A stretch of 9,203 nucleotides of DNA from Caulobacteraceae bacterium (GTDB lineage: Bacteria; Pseudomonadota; Alphaproteobacteria; Caulobacterales; Caulobacteraceae). The notes under the pieces were generated by a model that worked only from the letters and a program-made list of their open reading frames with translations, was not told where the DNA came from and ran no database searches. The stretch lies in assembly GCA_028291305.1 (NCBI GenBank), contig JAQGII010000411.1, positions 1 through 9,203 of the forward strand, read 5' to 3'. Positions 6,329-9,203 of this stretch are shown in pieces (positions within the stretch are counted from its first letter, which is position 1; the number at the start of each line of letters is the position of its first letter). The position numbers and the translations under genes were made by a program.

Positions 6329-7036
6329 CTATTGTGCGGGTTGCGATAGCCCGGCCAAGCGGGTGAGCGCCGCGTGGTTCGCCTGGTAGCACTCGCAAGC
6401 CTGCCGCTCGAGACCGGCCCGATCGACAATCTGGATCTGACCGCGGATATAGCCGACCAGACCGGCTGCTTTCAGCTCTCCAGCCGCAGCGCTGATCGTT
6501 GTGCGCTGGACACCCATCATGAGCGCAAGATGCGCCTGGGTCAGGGGCACGATGTCACTGCCGATGCGGTCGTCGGTGACCAGCAGCCATCGGGCCAGGC
6601 GCGCCCTTACGCCGTGGACCGCCATGCAGGCGACCGACTGCTCGCACTGCGCGTAATTCGCCTGGGCCGAGCGGAGCGCCAACTGCATGAACGTGGGGCT
6701 TTCAAACGCCCGCCGGCGCAAGACGTTGGCCGGCACGCTGATCGCCGCCCCGCCGATCTGCGCAAAGATATCGCTGGAGATCGGTTCTTCCCCCAGGGCC
6801 GCGAGGAGGCCCGCAGCGCCCTCGAATCCGACCGTGGCGGTCTCGACGGTCCGTTCGTCCCCGATGACGGCAACCATGGAAAGGACCGCGGTGCTGGGAA
6901 AATAGACCGCCTCGACCATGTCGCCGCGCCGGCAAATCATCTGTCCGGTAGGCAAGACGACCTCTCTCATCGACCAGCGAAGCGCGGATGCATCATCCGC
7001 AGAGAGCGCGCGCAATAAGTGGTTTCTAAAGAACAT
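6329..7036 (-). CDS. Crp/Fnr-family transcriptional regulator
   Basis: The 235-residue product has the two-domain plan of Crp/Fnr proteins. Residues about 1-130 form the cyclic-nucleotide-binding-type beta barrel, with 'PTGQMICRRGDMVEAVYFPS' (29-48) and 'VETATVGFEGAAGL' (64-77), and a long dimer helix follows. The C-terminal winged helix-turn-helix spans about 164-205: 'PLTQAHLALMMGVQRTTISA' (164-183), then 'ELKAAGLVGYIRGQIQIVD'. The tail 'RAGLERQACECYQ' is typical of a large alphaproteobacterial subgroup. There is no N-terminal cysteine cluster of the FNR type, and I cannot recognise a cAMP-binding signature, so the ligand is unknown. The ATG at 7036 is preceded by AGGCGGAG. It diverges from a related regulator, and a 21-bp palindrome lies 13-33 bases before its start, suggesting autoregulation. 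Confidence 0.92.
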   Translation of the reverse strand: MFFRNHLLRALSADDASALRWSMREVVLPTGQMICRRGDMVEAVYFPSTAVLSMVAVIGDERTVETATVGFEGAAGLLAALGEEPISSDIFAQIGGAAISVPANVLRRRAFESPTFMQLALRSAQANYAQCEQSVACMAVHGVRARLARWLLVTDDRIGSDIVPLTQAHLALMMGVQRTTISAAAGELKAAGLVGYIRGQIQIVDRAGLERQACECYQANHAALTRLAGLSQPAQ

Positions 7037-7048
7037 GGCTCCGCCTGC

Positions 7049-7069
7049 ACTTTCGCGAACGTCGAAAGT
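7049..7069. promoter_or_regulatory. 21-bp palindrome, candidate operator
   Basis: ACTTTCG (7049-7055) and CGAAAGT (7063-7069) are perfect inverted repeats separated by seven bases. The site lies 13-33 bases upstream of the start of the minus-strand regulator, inside the shared divergent region. It includes one GAACGTC heptamer (7057-7063). Twofold symmetry suits a dimeric Crp/Fnr protein, though the arm sequence is not the Crp or FNR consensus. An mRNA leader hairpin is the alternative. Confidence 0.5.
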
Positions 7070-7108
7070 AGCGGGCCTGCACCTCTATTTGAGGCGACTC
7101 GCCGACAC

Positions 7109-7148
7109 AGACGTTCATCACGCGTCAGTAGACGGCTTCGGAACGTCT
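7109..7148. promoter_or_regulatory. Inverted GAACGTCT pair, candidate operator
   Basis: AGACGTTC (7109-7116) and GAACGTCT (7141-7148) form an 8-bp perfect inverted repeat with a 24-base spacer, about midway between the two divergent regulator starts. Both arms contain the same heptamer as the 21-bp palindrome at 7049-7069. The rest of 7037-7241 shows no convincing -35/-10 pair in either direction. Confidence 0.45.
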
Positions 7149-7241
7149 AATCTGTCCGATCGCGCACAGAGGACTATCTTTTCCGACATAGGCGGCAGGG
7201 ATTGATTGCGGAGCTTGCGCAGAGAGATCATCGTCCGACGC

Positions 7242-7979
7242 ATGATCAAGCACGCACAGACCAAGAACCGGTTGTTGCTGGCTCTGTCCGACGATGATTT
7301 CCAGCGTCTCGCTCGCTCCGCGCGCCTCGTGGATTTGAAACGAGGCCACGTCCTCTACGAGGCCGAAGCCGTACTCGACACTGTCTGGTTTCCGGAGACC
7401 GGGCTGATTTCGATCATGTCCGTCATGCTGTCGGGAAGCATGATCGAAACCTCGGTGGTGGGCCGTGAGGGAGGGCTGGGCTTCATCGAGGCGTCGGGCG
7501 GGGGCGTCATGTTCTCCCGGGCGATCGTCCAGGTGCCGGGTCGCTTCCTGGGCATTCCCGCGGCAGCCTATAGGGCGGCCTTCGACGCCAGCGTCAGCCT
7601 GCGGGAAATCGTCCAGGAGCATAGCGAGTTGTTGGTCACCGAGGCGCGCCAGGCGATGGCCTGTATCGCGCTGCACAAGGTGGAGCAGCGGCTCGCCTGG
7701 TGGCTGCTGGAGGCGCAAGACAGGATCGGCGGCGGCGCCGAGTTGCCGCTGACGCAGGAGTTTCTGGCGGTGATGCTGGCCGTGCGGCGCGCCACCGTGA
7801 CGAGCCACGCCGTCAAACTGCAGGATGAGGGGCTCATCCGCTACTCCCGCGGCAGGATCACGGTGCTCGACCGGCCGGGTCTGGAGCGCAGGGCGTGCGA
7901 GTGCTACGCGACGACGCAGCATTTCCGCCGAAGGATAGAAAGCGGCCCTCATCCGGTCATGATCGGACGCGCGATCTAG
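7242..7979 (+). CDS. Crp/Fnr-family transcriptional regulator, related to its divergent neighbour
   Basis: From the ATG at 7242 the product has 245 residues. The effector barrel (about 1-130) contains 'RGHVLYEAEAVLDTVWFPET' (34-53) and 'ETSVVGREGGLGFIEA' (69-84). The winged helix-turn-helix follows at about 168-210: 'LPLTQEFLAVMLAVRRATVT' (168-187), then 'KLQDEGLIRYSRGRITVLDR'. The tail 'GLERRACECY' matches the neighbour's, and both proteins begin their domain with 'N-x-LL-x-ALS', so the two are homologous but diverged. The ATG was preferred because it places the domain start about nine residues in, as in relatives. A TTG at 7206 with AGGG five bases upstream would add 12 residues and has the better ribosome site, so the start is uncertain. 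No sensing cysteines are visible and the ligand is unknown. It converges with the outer-membrane gene. Confidence 0.9.
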   Translation: MIKHAQTKNRLLLALSDDDFQRLARSARLVDLKRGHVLYEAEAVLDTVWFPETGLISIMSVMLSGSMIETSVVGREGGLGFIEASGGGVMFSRAIVQVPGRFLGIPAAAYRAAFDASVSLREIVQEHSELLVTEARQAMACIALHKVEQRLAWWLLEAQDRIGGGAELPLTQEFLAVMLAVRRATVTSHAVKLQDEGLIRYSRGRITVLDRPGLERRACECYATTQHFRRRIESGPHPVMIGRAI

Positions 7980-8003
7980 CAAATACAGGCCTGTGCCGCG
8001 CGG

Positions 8004-9203
8004 CTACTGGTCGTACTCGAAGCCGCCCGGCTTGCCCTTCTTCTGCGCTCCGAACGTGTAGACCAGACCGACCATGGCCACCCTGCCGACCTGATAGCGG
8101 ACATAGTCGTCCTGCAACTGGGCGGCGCTGACGACGCGATGCATCCGCTGTCCGTCCAGGGCGTCGGTCACCGTCAGCACCAGCGCAAGGTCCGGCCGGA
8201 CCTGGCGCCGATATCCCAGGTTTACCAGGTTGATCGCATCGATCTGGCCCTGCGGCGTCAGCCGCCTGTCCGACCGGCTGACCGATATCTGCGCCGTGTC
8301 GGCGCTGGTGGCGCGATAGTCCAGATGAGCCTTCAGGTTGAGGCCCGTCGTCGCCTTCAGGCCGTTAAAGCCGAGCGTCGTGGCGTCGATTTGGGTCCAG
8401 AACAGGTCGCCGCTGAGACCATAGGACAGCATCGGGCCAAATTTGCCGTTGGCGTTGAACTCCAACCCGCCGGACCGGCTGTGAGGCAGGTTGGTTCTCG
8501 TCGCCAGGACGACGTCGGCGCTCAGCGGTTGCAGGACGTCGATCACGCTGTTGCGGTCGAGGCGCAGGTAACCCGTCGCGCCGTAGCTGAACGCGGTCGA
8601 GCTCGCGGTGTAACCCAGCTCCGAGGACCAGGTGTCCTGCGGCGCAAGGTTGGGGTTGCCGGCGCGAAGGTTGTGGGTGTCCTGCTGGTCCACGAAGGGA
8701 TTGAGGGCCTCCGGGTCGGGCCTGGTGATCCTGCGGCTGACGCTGGCCGAAATCCTGCCGGTTTCGCCGATGCTTCGGTCCAGATGCAGGCTCGGATAGA
8801 CCCCGGCGTCGCGGCGGCTCCCGGGAATATTGCCGTTGAGCTGCAGCATGGAGACATCGGCGGCTTCGACCCGCAGGCCCGCCTGTATCGTCCACGGGCC
8901 CAGCCCAGACTGGTACTGTCCGTAGGCGGCGTTCACCCGCTGGCGATAGCGGAAGTGGTTGATCGCGGTGGGATTGGCGATCATGCCGGTGCTGGGGTCG
9001 AGGGCGCCGGCGACATCGTCGAAGGCGTTGCGGTCATCCTCCAGGTCGTAACCCAGCTTCACCTCGCGGCCGTCCGCCAGGGGCAGGACGTAGTCGGCGC
9101 TGAACTCGGTCTTGAGCAGATCGAAGCTGAGGTGAAGGTCGTCGAAGGTGTCGCTCGCCGCCGGCAGGGCGAAGGTGTTGCGATAGGCGTAGCGTTCGCG
9201 CTC
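8004..9203 (-). CDS. Outer-membrane beta-barrel protein, TonB-dependent-receptor-like (N-terminus beyond the window)
   Basis: The minus frame is open from the right edge to a TAG at 8006-8004 and gives 399 C-terminal residues. The true start lies outside; the GTG at 9062 is internal because coding continues upstream as 'YAYRNTFALPAASDTF'. Alternating polar and hydrophobic strands with Tyr, Trp and Phe run throughout. The stretch at about 150-198 of the fragment ('RISASVSRRITRPDPEALNP', then 'LRAGNPNLAPQDTWSSELGY') matches the signature I know from the outer-membrane beta-barrel family often annotated as TonB-dependent receptor (PF14905-like). The final strand 'RVAMVGLVYTFG' precedes a short charged tail ending 'GGFEYDQ', which is unusual because many barrels end in an aromatic residue. 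It probably takes up or binds a ligand at the outer membrane. The plug domain and substrate cannot be judged from this fragment. Confidence 0.88.
   Translation of the reverse strand, partial: ERERYAYRNTFALPAASDTFDDLHLSFDLLKTEFSADYVLPLADGREVKLGYDLEDDRNAFDDVAGALDPSTGMIANPTAINHFRYRQRVNAAYGQYQSGLGPWTIQAGLRVEAADVSMLQLNGNIPGSRRDAGVYPSLHLDRSIGETGRISASVSRRITRPDPEALNPFVDQQDTHNLRAGNPNLAPQDTWSSELGYTASSTAFSYGATGYLRLDRNSVIDVLQPLSADVVLATRTNLPHSRSGGLEFNANGKFGPMLSYGLSGDLFWTQIDATTLGFNGLKATTGLNLKAHLDYRATSADTAQISVSRSDRRLTPQGQIDAINLVNLGYRRQVRPDLALVLTVTDALDGQRMHRVVSAAQLQDDYVRYQVGRVAMVGLVYTFGAQKKGKPGGFEYDQ

Noticed and set aside
5235..6398. Minus-strand frame of 387 codons crossing the RND end and the regulator end
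   Set aside because: It has the same antisense-shadow composition and overlaps two well-supported genes.
7035..7044. TGGCTCCGC matching the 3' end of the tRNA-Asn gene (2371-2379), considered as an attachment-site duplicate
   Set aside because: Only nine bases match, the site covers a regulator start codon, and no integrase or other end sequence supports integration.
7125..7982. Minus-strand frame of 285 codons opposite the second regulator
   Set aside because: The plus-strand product has clear Crp/Fnr motifs; this frame is its antisense and has no domain pattern.
7985..7994. 10-bp palindrome ACAGGCCTGT between the convergent regulator and barrel genes
   Set aside because: It is short, with no loop or T run, so it is neither a convincing terminator nor an operator.

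Overview
The window is GC-rich DNA with dense coding on both strands. GC-ending codons, the tRNA sequence, RND and outer-membrane beta-barrel genes, and Crp/Fnr regulators with the C-terminal 'ACECY' motif all point to a Gram-negative alphaproteobacterium. Caulobacteraceae (Caulobacter/Phenylobacterium-like) is my best guess from gene style. No marker gene settles it.

Layout. (1) 1-168: the C-terminal end of a small protein, followed by a perfect 15-bp inverted repeat. (2) 395-1447 (+): an exported YncE-like beta-propeller protein. (3) 1576-2199 (-): an Ala-rich, coiled-coil protein of unknown function with its own recognisable promoter, convergent with the propeller gene. (4) 2371-2445 (-): tRNA-Asn(GTT) with encoded CCA and a good promoter. 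(5) 2521-2941: a scarred stretch. It holds a strong minus-directed intrinsic terminator with no gene feeding it, then a short remnant in which a TPR piece runs in frame into the C-terminal tail of a TPR/glycosyltransferase-type protein and is followed by its own terminator. (6) 3099-6272 (+): a full-length HAE1-type (MdtB/MdtC-like) RND efflux permease, with no membrane-fusion or outer-membrane partner in the window. (7) 6329-7036 (-) and 7242-7979 (+): two divergent, related Crp/Fnr-family regulators sharing a 205-bp intergenic region with inverted repeats and three copies of the heptamer GAACGTC. (8) 8004-9203 (-): the C-terminal 399 residues of an outer-membrane beta-barrel (TonB-dependent-receptor-like) protein that continues beyond the right edge.

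How the parts relate. Most genes stand alone and are arranged convergently or divergently (propeller/coiled-coil; RND/first regulator; regulators with each other; second regulator/barrel), so there is little operon structure. The plausible functional link is regulatory: the heptamer found three times between the two regulators also occurs 76 bp upstream of the RND start, and I found it nowhere else in the window. This suggests, but does not show, that the regulators control themselves and perhaps the pump. I see no CRISPR array, transposase, integrase or defence cassette, and no clear novel multi-gene system. The items most worth checking are the heptamer/palindrome regulatory region and the glycosyltransferase deletion scar.
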